64,000 nt of DNA from Paraburkholderia madseniana (lineage in GTDB: Bacteria; Pseudomonadota; Gammaproteobacteria; Burkholderiales; Burkholderiaceae). The position numbers were made by a program, and so were the translations under genes. Below the pieces are notes generated by a model, which did not search any database, had not been told where the DNA came from, and saw only the letters and a program-made list of their open reading frames with translations. The stretch covers positions 1 to 64,000 of the forward strand of contig NZ_VOSW01000048.1 in NCBI RefSeq assembly GCF_009690905.1, written 5' to 3'. Below, piece by piece: positions 8,029 through 15,441 of this stretch (positions are counted from its first letter, which is position 1; each line of letters opens with the position of its first letter).

Positions 8029-10242
8029 CTAGAGCGTAAGTTCGTTCTGCGGTTCAAACAGGAAGGTTGCCGACTCGATCGAATAGGCAATGCCCTTCGT
8101 CTGCGTTCTCATGCGATAGGTCGCGGCATAACCGATACCGTCGATCGACTCCCAGTCGGACTGGATAATCTGCGCGCCATTCCACGGAACACGGTCCCAT
8201 GGCGTTGTATCCCACGGTGTCGAGAAGCCCTGCGAGAAACCCGGCGTCGAGGTCGGCAGCGTGTTATTGAAATCGACCGACAGATCCATCTGCAGCGTGA
8301 ATGGCGAGTTCGCCAGAAATACCGGCTTGACCATCTTGAAGTACTTCTGCATGCCGCGCTGGCCGAAGTAATTGAAGGCCGGCTTGATATCCGCATTGAT
8401 CGCATTCCCGCCGTCATCGTTGCCCACATCAGCCTGTGCAACGCCATTCGGGCCGCCGAAATACAGGCCGCTGTTGTAATAGGCAAAGCACGTCGAATTC
8501 CAGCCGGTGAAGCGGCACCATGCGTTCGTCAGCGTGTTCATGACGTACTGGTAGGAGGTCGTATCCTCTGCGGTCGGCACATTCACGAGCAGCTTGTTGC
8601 CGTCCGGATAGAGGATCACCTGCCAGCCGAAGTGCGCGCCATAGGCGGCTACGTCTGCGGTCACGCTGGGACTGATCTTGCGCGTGAGCGTTTCGTTGCG
8701 CTCGGAACGATCGCTGAGCAATGCCTTGCTGAGCGGCGTCAGACCGTCTGCACCGATGAACACGATATCGGAACCATACTTCTCATAGAAGCGGCGCCCG
8801 GTCGGCGCACCAATGCGGAAGTGCGCGGAGATCCCGAAGGCATTCGCCTGCGACGGATCGGAGCCCTGATAGACGACCGCTTCGCCGACTGAACTGATCA
8901 GCACGAGATACGGATTCAGACCCGCCGAGTCATCGATATTCCATGTCGCCATGCCGGCGAGGAAGCCGCCAAGCGTCAGCTCAGAGCCGATATCCAGCAC
9001 ATTGGCTGCGCCGCCCACCTGACCAATTGGCAGATACCACGCCTGCGTGCTATTCAGCTTGGCAAACCATAGCCGCTGCGCGAAGACATTCACGCTCGCG
9101 AAGGTAGTTGGATCGACGCCAGTAATTGCAATGGGCGTCGAGGACTGCGTAACCTGCTGCCATGCGGTGCCGTTGTACAGAAGCACCGGATCGACGCCAT
9201 TGCACATGACAAGGAAATGGGCGCCTGCATTGCTGAAGTTCACATACTGCCAGCGCGAGTTCGTCAGGCCCGAGACCAGCGACGAGCCGAGCGCGATGAT
9301 ATAGACCTTGCCGACGCCGGCCGGAATCGCAGCCGTGAAGGTGAGCGTTGTGCCAGCAATGCTGTATGTGTCAGGGCCCTGGAATCCGCCGTCGAAGTGA
9401 ATTAGCAGGTTTGCGGAGGCCGCATAGGTCTGCGATAGCGTCAGGGTCGTCTGCCCGCTCACGCCAGTAAATGGCCCTTCCTGCGCGATGTTGCCGATCG
9501 AGACCGCGATGACATAGACCTTCGAGACGAAAGCCGGAATCGCCGCGGTAAAGGTTAGCACCTTGCCAGCCAGCGAATACTGATCCGGTCCCTGATAGGT
9601 GCCATCGAAATAGACGATCAGGTTGATCGTGCCGCCATAGACCTGCGACAGGTTGATCGAGGTCTGACCGCCGACGCCAGTAAAGGGGCCTTCTGCGGTG
9701 ATATTCGCGGCGAGCGCCGGGATGCTCTCGATATAGACCTGATTGACGCCAACCGGGATAGGCGACGTGAAAACGATGTTCGTGCCGACGATCGAATACT
9801 GGTCGAAGCCCTGATACACATCATCGAAATGCACCAGCACGCCAGCGCTCGACGCATAGGTCTGCGACAGGGGGAGAGTTGTCGTGACGCCGCCGGTGAA
9901 CTGCGCGCCGCTCAGATAGGGGCCTTCGGCGACCACATTGCCATTGCCGACAGCCTGATTCGCGGACACGTCATAGACCTTGCCCTTCGAGACCGCGAAC
10001 ATTTTCCTGGTCGTGCCGGACGTATAGACGGCGAGCGTCTCGACATTCGACAGGCCCGAGCCCCACGTCTGGAAGCCATTGCGCAACGGAACGTCAGCGG
10101 TGCCCGGGAAATAGTTGTCGAGAATGACGGCATCGGTCGGCGGCATGTTCGCCACCGCATCAAGCGTATTGAGACCGCCAACGGGAGGCGGGAGGGTTTC
10201 GGTCTGGAGGCGCGGCGCCCGGTTGACGGGCCTACGAGCCAT
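8029..10242 (-). CDS. Tail/head-closure protein with three tandem beta repeats
   Basis: This is a 737-residue protein. Residues 1-100 (PPVGGLNTLDAVANMPP...LDNYFPG) and 330-737 match the large podophage tail-stabilisation type found next to head-tail connectors. Between them are three tandem ~70-residue repeats (about 105-178, 183-252, 254-320). Each runs EGPFTGV, LSQTYA, HFDG.YQGPDQYS, LTFTAAIP and VYVIA, and looks like an all-beta Ig- or carbohydrate-binding-like domain. The start overlaps the upstream gene by 11 nt. The repeat block looks inserted and may be surface exposed. Function is inferred from position and overall type. Confidence 0.65.
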   Translation of the reverse strand: MARRPVNRAPRLQTETLPPPVGGLNTLDAVANMPPTDAVILDNYFPGTADVPLRNGFQTWGSGLSNVETLAVYTSGTTRKMFAVSKGKVYDVSANQAVGNGNVVAEGPYLSGAQFTGGVTTTLPLSQTYASSAGVLVHFDDVYQGFDQYSIVGTNIVFTSPIPVGVNQVYIESIPALAANITAEGPFTGVGGQTSINLSQVYGGTINLIVYFDGTYQGPDQYSLAGKVLTFTAAIPAFVSKVYVIAVSIGNIAQEGPFTGVSGQTTLTLSQTYAASANLLIHFDGGFQGPDTYSIAGTTLTFTAAIPAGVGKVYIIALGSSLVSGLTNSRWQYVNFSNAGAHFLVMCNGVDPVLLYNGTAWQQVTQSSTPIAITGVDPTTFASVNVFAQRLWFAKLNSTQAWYLPIGQVGGAANVLDIGSELTLGGFLAGMATWNIDDSAGLNPYLVLISSVGEAVVYQGSDPSQANAFGISAHFRIGAPTGRRFYEKYGSDIVFIGADGLTPLSKALLSDRSERNETLTRKISPSVTADVAAYGAHFGWQVILYPDGNKLLVNVPTAEDTTSYQYVMNTLTNAWCRFTGWNSTCFAYYNSGLYFGGPNGVAQADVGNDDGGNAINADIKPAFNYFGQRGMQKYFKMVKPVFLANSPFTLQMDLSVDFNNTLPTSTPGFSQGFSTPWDTTPWDRVPWNGAQIIQSDWESIDGIGYAATYRMRTQTKGIAYSIESATFLFEPQNELTL
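9283..9930 (-). repeat. Coding tandem repeat, three ~210-bp units
   Basis: The DNA for the three beta repeats within the tail gene is diverged (clear at protein level, partial at DNA level). This points to old duplication rather than recent slippage. All units keep the frame. Confidence 0.6.
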
Positions 10243-11176
10243 AACCCGTGTCCGGCAGATTGGCGGAGCCGATCAGGATCGGCGGCTCGGCGCGCGCGTT
10301 GATCGGCAGCACGCGAGACCCACCCGCGCGCCCAATCGCCGCCTCAACCGCGTCGTCATACTCGCGCTGCGCCGAGGTCGAATCGAAGCCCTTGCGGTTC
10401 AGGAAGCGCGCGATAATGCCGAGCGTAAAGAGCCTGTCCTGCAGGACGGGCGTATCGGTATCGGCCGCCCATGACGTCTGCGGCGTGCCGGTGGCCGACT
10501 GACACCAGCCAGTCGAGTAGTATTCCATCACCAGGTTGTCGAGCGACGCCGGCACCGGGTTGACGAAGATCAGACCGTCCATGATGCGGTAGCGCAACCG
10601 AGGGCCTGTCGGACTGATACCGGACTTGAGCACCTGCCATTCCTGCGCCGAGAGCGGCCCCACCAGTTGCCAGCGGAACGAGCGGTCCCATCCGGTTTGC
10701 TGGATGAAGTGGTCCGCATCGGCCGGAATCGCGTAACTCTCATTGCCGAACGAGAACAGCGCGCCATTCTGCGTACTCAGCGCTGGCTGATCAAGCGTCA
10801 CACTATTCGCGGTCACGCCGGTCACGGTCACGCCATAGGGCGTCGCGGTGCTGGTGCCGACCATGCCAATAGCGATATTGGTGGTTGACGGCATGCCGGT
10901 GATGACGTTCGAACCGGCGGTCACATTGCCGGAATAGCCGCCATAGCCGACCAGGTTGAACGTGTATTCCTTGCGCATGACCGGCCATCCATCGTTCATG
11001 CTGCCGCGCGCCGCCAGATCCTCACCCACACGTGTGGCATGGATGAGAAGCTGCGAGACCGTCTTGTCAGTGTTGCCAACTACCTGAGTTGGTTGCGGCA
11101 AGCCGAAGTCGCCCATTACCTCCTGCACGATCCGCAGAATGGTCTTCTGGTTGAGAGAGGTAAGGGGCTGGGTCAT
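10232..11176 (-). CDS. Head-tail connector/adaptor-type protein
   Basis: This is a 314-residue protein. The N-terminus (LNQKTILRIVQEVMGDFGLPQP, about 1-65) is helical and resembles adaptor proteins that dock under the portal. It is followed by a Gly/Thr-rich beta insert (~80-140) and a helical C-terminal part with a repeated Arg/Asp pattern. It sits directly between the tail-stabilisation gene and the 200-residue protein, as expected for a P22 gp4/T7 gp11-like adaptor. No catalytic motif is seen; the assignment rests on position and length. Confidence 0.55.
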   Translation of the reverse strand: MTQPLTSLNQKTILRIVQEVMGDFGLPQPTQVVGNTDKTVSQLLIHATRVGEDLAARGSMNDGWPVMRKEYTFNLVGYGGYSGNVTAGSNVITGMPSTTNIAIGMVGTSTATPYGVTVTGVTANSVTLDQPALSTQNGALFSFGNESYAIPADADHFIQQTGWDRSFRWQLVGPLSAQEWQVLKSGISPTGPRLRYRIMDGLIFVNPVPASLDNLVMEYYSTGWCQSATGTPQTSWAADTDTPVLQDRLFTLGIIARFLNRKGFDSTSAQREYDDAVEAAIGRAGGSRVLPINARAEPPILIGSANLPDTGYGS

Positions 11177-11179
11177 GGC

Positions 11180-11782
11180 TTATTTCTTCGGCTTTTCGCT
11201 GCCGCCTTGCGCGAGCGATGCAAGCTCTTTCACCTGGCGGCGGAGTTCCTCGATATCGGCGTCGCGCTTTTCAAGCTCACCCTGCAGACGGAGCGCCTCC
11301 TTGCCACTTTCCGCCTGCGCGAGCCATGAAATCGCCTTGTCGCGCAGTTCGCGCGCGCCGAGCCAGCCGAGATTCGCATCCGACACGCCGGCCAGCTGCT
11401 CGACGGTATGGATATGCATGGCCTTGAATTCCATCGCCTGCGATTTGGTCAGCGGACCCCAATGCTCGATCGGCGTGCCGGTCTGGACCTGCTCCTGCTG
11501 CGCATCGAACGCGCGCCATTGATTCGGGAAGCGGCGCGGATCAGCCGGCCCCTGGTAGTCGTCCTCGAACTTCACCGGGCGGAAAATCTGCTTCGTGCGA
11601 TCACCGGGGAAGTGAATGCGGATATGCGGAATGTCCTTGAAAATCGGGCGCCCTTCTTTCTCCGACTCGAAGGTCTGATGGATCGCCTCCATGGTGAATT
11701 CGACATACAGACGGCTATCGTCGCCGTGCGTCACATGAAGCTGGTTTCCACTCTCGACGATGCGGGCCTGTGCGAAATCCAT
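11180..11782 (-). CDS. Virion-region protein with C-terminal coiled coil
   Basis: This 200-residue protein has an N-terminal beta-rich part (residues 1-75, with HIRIHFPGD), then a Trp/Pro-containing linker. A helix-hairpin-helix-like stretch (VEQLAGVSDANLGWLGARELRDKA) follows at ~130-155, and residues ~160-190 form a charged coiled coil. Homologues in other phages are found between capsid and connector genes and are usually unnamed. It follows the capsid terminator and so opens a transcript segment for tail genes. Confidence 0.55.
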   Translation of the reverse strand: MDFAQARIVESGNQLHVTHGDDSRLYVEFTMEAIHQTFESEKEGRPIFKDIPHIRIHFPGDRTKQIFRPVKFEDDYQGPADPRRFPNQWRAFDAQQEQVQTGTPIEHWGPLTKSQAMEFKAMHIHTVEQLAGVSDANLGWLGARELRDKAISWLAQAESGKEALRLQGELEKRDADIEELRRQVKELASLAQGGSEKPKK

Positions 11783-11803
11783 GGTGATGAGTCTCCAGAA
11801 GGG

Positions 11804-11827
11804 AAAAAGCAGGGGCCGAAGCCCCTG
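11804..11827 (-). terminator. UUCG-loop intrinsic terminator after capsid/decoration genes
   Basis: Read on the minus strand, CAGGGGC, loop TTCG, GCCCCTG form a 7-bp stem with a very stable tetraloop, followed after one base by TTTTT. It lies in the 60-nt gap between the decoration-like gene and the 200-residue gene. It probably lowers transcription of the tail genes relative to capsid genes. Confidence 0.75.
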
Positions 11828-11842
11828 AAGGTGCTGCGAGGA

Positions 11843-12427
11843 TTACGTAATATTCGACTGTGCCGTGCAGCGATCTAGCAGCAGGACTGCCTGCGTAGCC
11901 GACAACACAACAGCATTCGAACCGGTGCCAAGCGTCACGGCGGGAGCCGTGGCGAACTTCGCACCGAGCAACTGCTTACCGGCAACCAGCGTCGGGCTGA
12001 CAACGCCCGCTGCCTGCCAGTAGACCGGGTTGCCTGCAACCGGCGCACCCTGACAGGTCGCAATCGCGTTGCCGCTGACCTGGAACCAGCCCCACTGACC
12101 GATAGTGCCGGCCGAAAGAGCCACGCCGATCACATCGCCGCTGTTGGCGGTGCCTGCCCATGCTGCTGCGGCGTTGATGATCTGGCCGCTGGTGAGCGAC
12201 TGGTTGAACTGACAGACCGTGCCGGCGGCGATCGTGCCGCTGAACTGCGCGAACACGAATTCGCCGCCGCCCAGTCCGTTCGCGTCATAGCCGCGGATGA
12301 TTTCGAAACTGAACGACTGACGACCAGCGCCAGTGCCATTTACGAGATTGAGAGGACCGGGACCGACCAGGTCGATATCGGTCAGCTTGACGACGCCGAG
12401 AATCGGGTCATATGCAATGAAAGACAT
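11843..12427 (-). CDS. Capsid decoration-type protein
   Basis: This 194-residue, Gly/Ala/Val-rich all-beta protein starts at ATG 12427 after GGAGAA. It lies directly downstream of the major capsid gene, where Bcep22-like phages and DUF2190-type systems place a head decoration protein. There are few charged residues and many VxG/GTxA turns. Role inferred from position and composition. Confidence 0.55.
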   Translation of the reverse strand: MSFIAYDPILGVVKLTDIDLVGPGPLNLVNGTGAGRQSFSFEIIRGYDANGLGGGEFVFAQFSGTIAAGTVCQFNQSLTSGQIINAAAAWAGTANSGDVIGVALSAGTIGQWGWFQVSGNAIATCQGAPVAGNPVYWQAAGVVSPTLVAGKQLLGAKFATAPAVTLGTGSNAVVLSATQAVLLLDRCTAQSNIT

Positions 12428-12438
12428 GTCGATTCTCC

Positions 12439-13428
12439 TTAGGCGATGAAGACACCTTGCAGGCGGCGATTCGAAACGGTCATATTGCCGGCGAACCCCA
12501 CCAGCTTTACCATCGCGTCCTGGTTGACGGCGTACCGGTCGTCACCGATCGGGGCGAAGTTGCGATCCACGTGCGGGCGGAAGTAGATGTAATCCGTGTT
12601 CATGAAATACATCGTGCTGGTCGGTGCGCCGCCACCGAAGCCACCGTCGAGCACCACATCCGAATTCATGTACTTCAGCGAGTCGAAGCCCGCTTCGCCC
12701 ATTTCATTCGAGGTGATGCGCTGGATGGCCTGCAACGATTCCAGATACAGCCGGAAATAGTTGTTGTCGGCAATGATCAGATCCGGCTTGTCCGTCTGGC
12801 GCACGAGCTGCACATACAGACGGTTCATGTAGGACTGGATGTTCGCCGAAGTGGTCGCGCCGCCGCCATCTGTCACACCCGAGAACTTCAGGTTGCGCCA
12901 GAATGTGCCGACAGTCGTCGAAGCGTCGATACCGCCCACAACGCCGGTGGTCGGCGTATTCGACACCAGCAACGCAAGGCCGCCAATCTGCCGACCGCCA
13001 TCCGCCGTACCGTCCGAATAGCAGTCGAGCGCGATATTGTTGACCAGCGTCTTTTCCGCGTTCTTGATACGCGATTCGAGCAGGTCGATGATGGCTTCTT
13101 CGCCGGTGTTCTGAAGCTGTTCCAGACCGGAGATCGAGACCGCGACCGCTGCCTGCGCGTAGTTGAATTCCGCGCCGGTGAACACATCGGACGGCGAAAT
13201 GTTCAGCGCTTCATAACCGCTATAGCGCTTGAACGTGCCGTTTTCGGCATATTCGAGTTCCTGAACGATGGTGCGACCGCCGGAGACGGTCTTGACGTTG
13301 CCGCGTTTGCGGAGGCGGAACAACAGAGCGTTGTTCTTCGTGATGTTGTCGGCCAGCTTCCCGGTGCGGTTGCGAAGCGTGGTCGTGACAATTTCCGTGA
13401 GGGTGCTCGACGGATTTTGCAGGCCCAT
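12439..13428 (-). CDS. Major capsid protein (HK97-fold type)
   Basis: This 329-residue protein begins with a helical N-terminal arm (STLTEIVTTTLRNRTGKLADNI). It contains the recurrent capsid pattern 'FTGAEFNYAQAAVAVSISGLE' split across the E-loop/P-domain, 'DLLESRIKNAEKTLVNNIA' type helices and a late 'DLIIADNNYFRLYLESLQ' segment. These are typical of podophage capsid proteins annotated in Burkholderia phages. The preceding gene is the scaffold and the following one is decoration-like. SD GGGAG lies before ATG 13428. No separate protease gene is seen. Confidence 0.85.
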   Translation of the reverse strand: MGLQNPSSTLTEIVTTTLRNRTGKLADNITKNNALLFRLRKRGNVKTVSGGRTIVQELEYAENGTFKRYSGYEALNISPSDVFTGAEFNYAQAAVAVSISGLEQLQNTGEEAIIDLLESRIKNAEKTLVNNIALDCYSDGTADGGRQIGGLALLVSNTPTTGVVGGIDASTTVGTFWRNLKFSGVTDGGGATTSANIQSYMNRLYVQLVRQTDKPDLIIADNNYFRLYLESLQAIQRITSNEMGEAGFDSLKYMNSDVVLDGGFGGGAPTSTMYFMNTDYIYFRPHVDRNFAPIGDDRYAVNQDAMVKLVGFAGNMTVSNRRLQGVFIA

Positions 13429-13446
13429 GATGGTGCTCCCAAAGGG

Positions 13447-14493
13447 TTACGAGGTCGCGGCTCGCATTGCTTGCCGCAGTTCATCGCGCAGGGAGAGGTT
13501 CTGGTTCGCGGTGGTCGTGGTCGACACGGTGCCGGCCGGTGATCCGCTAATCGATCCTGCTGCCTTACGCTTTGCATCAGCTTTCGCTTTCGCGTCGGCT
13601 GCTCGCTTCGCCTCTGCTTCCGCCGTCTGGCGGGTCAGAATTGTGGAACGAACATCAGGGTTCGCATGGCACGCCATGTCGTACGCCTCTTGCATATCCT
13701 TGGCCTGTCCGCCGATCAGGAGATGGGCCATCAGCGGCTTCACCTGCTCGTAGAACTCGTTCTTTGGATCTGCAACGAAGGCATCGATGACGGCTTGAGC
13801 CTGCCCCTGTACTTGCTGATGTTGCTGCTGCTCGGCGGTAGCAAAATGCCCCTTGATCTGTGCAAGCTCCTGACGGAGTGATTGCAGCTCAGGGTTCACT
13901 TGTTGCGCGCCTTGCGCAGCGACAGATAAATCCACTCCAAACTGTCCTGCGATGTGCCGGATAACGCCAATCTTCTGTTCGGCGTTTGCGGTGCGCAGGA
14001 TGTAGGCAGTCTGGAGTAGATCCCGAACCGCGCCGGCTTCGTCGCCGCCTTCTGCGCGGATCATCGGGAGATAGGGATTGATGACATCCTTCAGCTTCTT
14101 GCCGAGGGCTGCATCCTGACCAAGCGCGGTGATACCGCGGTGGGCTTCTTCTTCGCGCCGGGCAATGACGGCCTGGACTTCAGCCGGGATCTTGTCCCAA
14201 TGCGCTTTTTCGGTAGCGGACCATGATTGCGGGGCCTTGGCCTTCTGGTCGGTCGCTGGCGCTACTTCGGTCGGCGCGGTCTTGGATTCAGCGGCGTCAC
14301 CGGTCTTCTGCGGGTCAATCGTCTCGGCGGCTTTGTCAACCTTTGACTCGGTTATGTCAACCTTACCGGCGTCATTGTCAACCGTATCGCCCTTCAGATC
14401 GGCCAGATTCTTCGCCAGTTCCTCGCGCAGTGACAGTTCTGCCGTCTGCCCGATTTCACCCGTTTCGCCAACCTGACCGCTTTCGACCGTCAT
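13447..14493 (-). CDS. Scaffolding protein
   Basis: This is a 348-residue, highly charged and helical protein. The N-terminus is acidic and disordered (1-95); the middle holds a helical bundle (SWSATEKAHWDKIPAEVQAV, ~85-215) and Gln-rich coiled coil (~175-235). The C-terminal 50 residues are Lys/Arg/Ala rich, as scaffold capsid-binding tails are. It is immediately upstream of the major capsid gene. The pattern 'WDKIPAEVQAVIARREEE' is shared with podophage scaffolds. Confidence 0.75.
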   Translation of the reverse strand: MTVESGQVGETGEIGQTAELSLREELAKNLADLKGDTVDNDAGKVDITESKVDKAAETIDPQKTGDAAESKTAPTEVAPATDQKAKAPQSWSATEKAHWDKIPAEVQAVIARREEEAHRGITALGQDAALGKKLKDVINPYLPMIRAEGGDEAGAVRDLLQTAYILRTANAEQKIGVIRHIAGQFGVDLSVAAQGAQQVNPELQSLRQELAQIKGHFATAEQQQHQQVQGQAQAVIDAFVADPKNEFYEQVKPLMAHLLIGGQAKDMQEAYDMACHANPDVRSTILTRQTAEAEAKRAADAKAKADAKRKAAGSISGSPAGTVSTTTTANQNLSLRDELRQAMRAATS

Positions 14494-14814
14494 CGCGCAT
14501 CCCCGCTTATTTGCATGCGGTAGATGCTAGGCAGCGGCAATTTGTGGGGCAACGTCTATACTATGGGCGAGAGTGAATATGCAGGCTGATGCATCAGCAG
14601 CCCATGAGCGGAAGCGATAAGGGGACGCAGCGGCTAATTCAATGGTAGATACGGCCCAACCGTGATGCCGTTTCGATAGCGGCGCCGCATGCCGGAGATC
14701 AGCACCGGCCACTCTCCTCTCACGCATGGCGATTGACCCAACCGAAAAGACACCGGGATTTGGCGTGGCGCCGCAATAGCCACAAGGGGCATAGTCGATT
14801 CAGTCGCCAGTCGT

Positions 14815-14862
14815 GAGAGTAAGCGCCCTGGCAGGCTCGGCCTTACCAACCGAGCCACTCTC
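14815..14862 (-). ncRNA. Structured RNA candidate between small gene and scaffold
   Basis: On the minus strand an outer 6-bp stem (GAGAGT/ACTCTC) encloses a perfect 7-bp hairpin GGCTCGG, loop TTGGTAAGG, CCGAGCC. The hairpin looks like a tRNA D-arm (GG..TTGGTA), but no anticodon or T-arm of normal geometry can be folded, so I do not call a tRNA. It starts 4 nt after the stop of the 54-residue gene and lies in a 372-nt gap (14494-14865). The rest of that gap holds no convincing gene; a second GAGAGTGGC copy is near 14711-14719. Confidence 0.35.
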
Positions 14863-14865
14863 TTT

Positions 14866-15030
14866 CTATCTCGGTGGCATGCCCTGCGGCGGCATCGGAG
14901 CAGGCGGAGCACCGGGGGCACCACCCGGAGGCTGCTGGGCAGCTTGTGCCTGCTGTAGCGCACGCTGCTGCGCCTGAATCTGCGTTTGATGCAGGAGCGC
15001 GACAAGGCGCGGCAGAAATGCTCCGATCAT
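14866..15030 (-). CDS. Small Gln/Pro-rich protein, 54 residues
   Basis: The short gene from ATG 15030 to TAG 14866 encodes MIGAFLPRLVALLHQTQ followed by a Gln/Ala helix and a Pro/Gly/Met tail ending PPQGMPPR. Its ATG overlaps the TGA of the zinc-ribbon gene (ATGA), indicating translational coupling. Small Gln/Pro-rich proteins between portal and scaffold are common in related phages; function unknown. Confidence 0.6.
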   Translation of the reverse strand: MIGAFLPRLVALLHQTQIQAQQRALQQAQAAQQPPGGAPGAPPAPMPPQGMPPR

Positions 15031-15440
15031 GATTTCTTCCTCAGGACTTCGCGCGTGGCCTCGGTCAGTTCCTTGCGCAGATTGAAATCGCCGCGCACTT
15101 CGCCCGGCTTACGACCGATGCGCTCGTTGCCGACCTCGGTATAGCCATTGCGCTGAAGGAATTCGCGGTGTGCACTGCGGCTATTGATGACGGGCGGCTT
15201 ACCGGTGGCTACATCGATCGCGACGGCTTGGTAAGCGCCGATATCGGGCGTCACCATGGGGGCTTCGATGATGCGCCGCATTTCATGGCCACATGTCCAC
15301 TGCATGCTTTCCTCATCTTCGCCAAGATCTTCCGGGACCGTTTCTCTGTCGCATTTAGGCGCGCGGTCCCGCTCCGCGATCTTGCGAAACTCGTGTCGAT
15401 CGTGATCGCAGATGGTGCAGCGGTACGTGTAAATTGGCAC
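15027..15440 (-). CDS. FmdB-like zinc-ribbon protein
   Basis: GTG 15440 is chosen because the product then begins MPIYTYRCTICDHDRHEF, the exact FmdB-family zinc-ribbon opening, and GGGGG lies just upstream inside the portal 3' end. The first Cys pair is C8/C11 and a second set lies around residues 30 and 53 (CDRE, WTCGHE). The last ~40 residues are a basic helix. The 137-residue protein sits between portal and scaffold. FmdB ribbons are usually regulatory or nucleic-acid binding; the role in a virion operon is unknown. Confidence 0.7.
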   Translation of the reverse strand: MPIYTYRCTICDHDRHEFRKIAERDRAPKCDRETVPEDLGEDEESMQWTCGHEMRRIIEAPMVTPDIGAYQAVAIDVATGKPPVINSRSAHREFLQRNGYTEVGNERIGRKPGEVRGDFNLRKELTEATREVLRKKS

Positions 15441-15441
15441 G

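Noticed and set aside
12457..13542. 361-residue plus-strand frame opposite the major capsid gene
   Set aside because: Shadow of the capsid frame; its composition is the complement of capsid codons.
14625..14694. Plus-strand tRNA-like sequence with TTCAATGGTAGA and a T-arm-like GCCGTTTCGATAGCGGC
   Set aside because: The anticodon arm is 7-8 nt too short, the acceptor ends pair poorly and the G53-C61 pair is missing; at best a degenerate relic.
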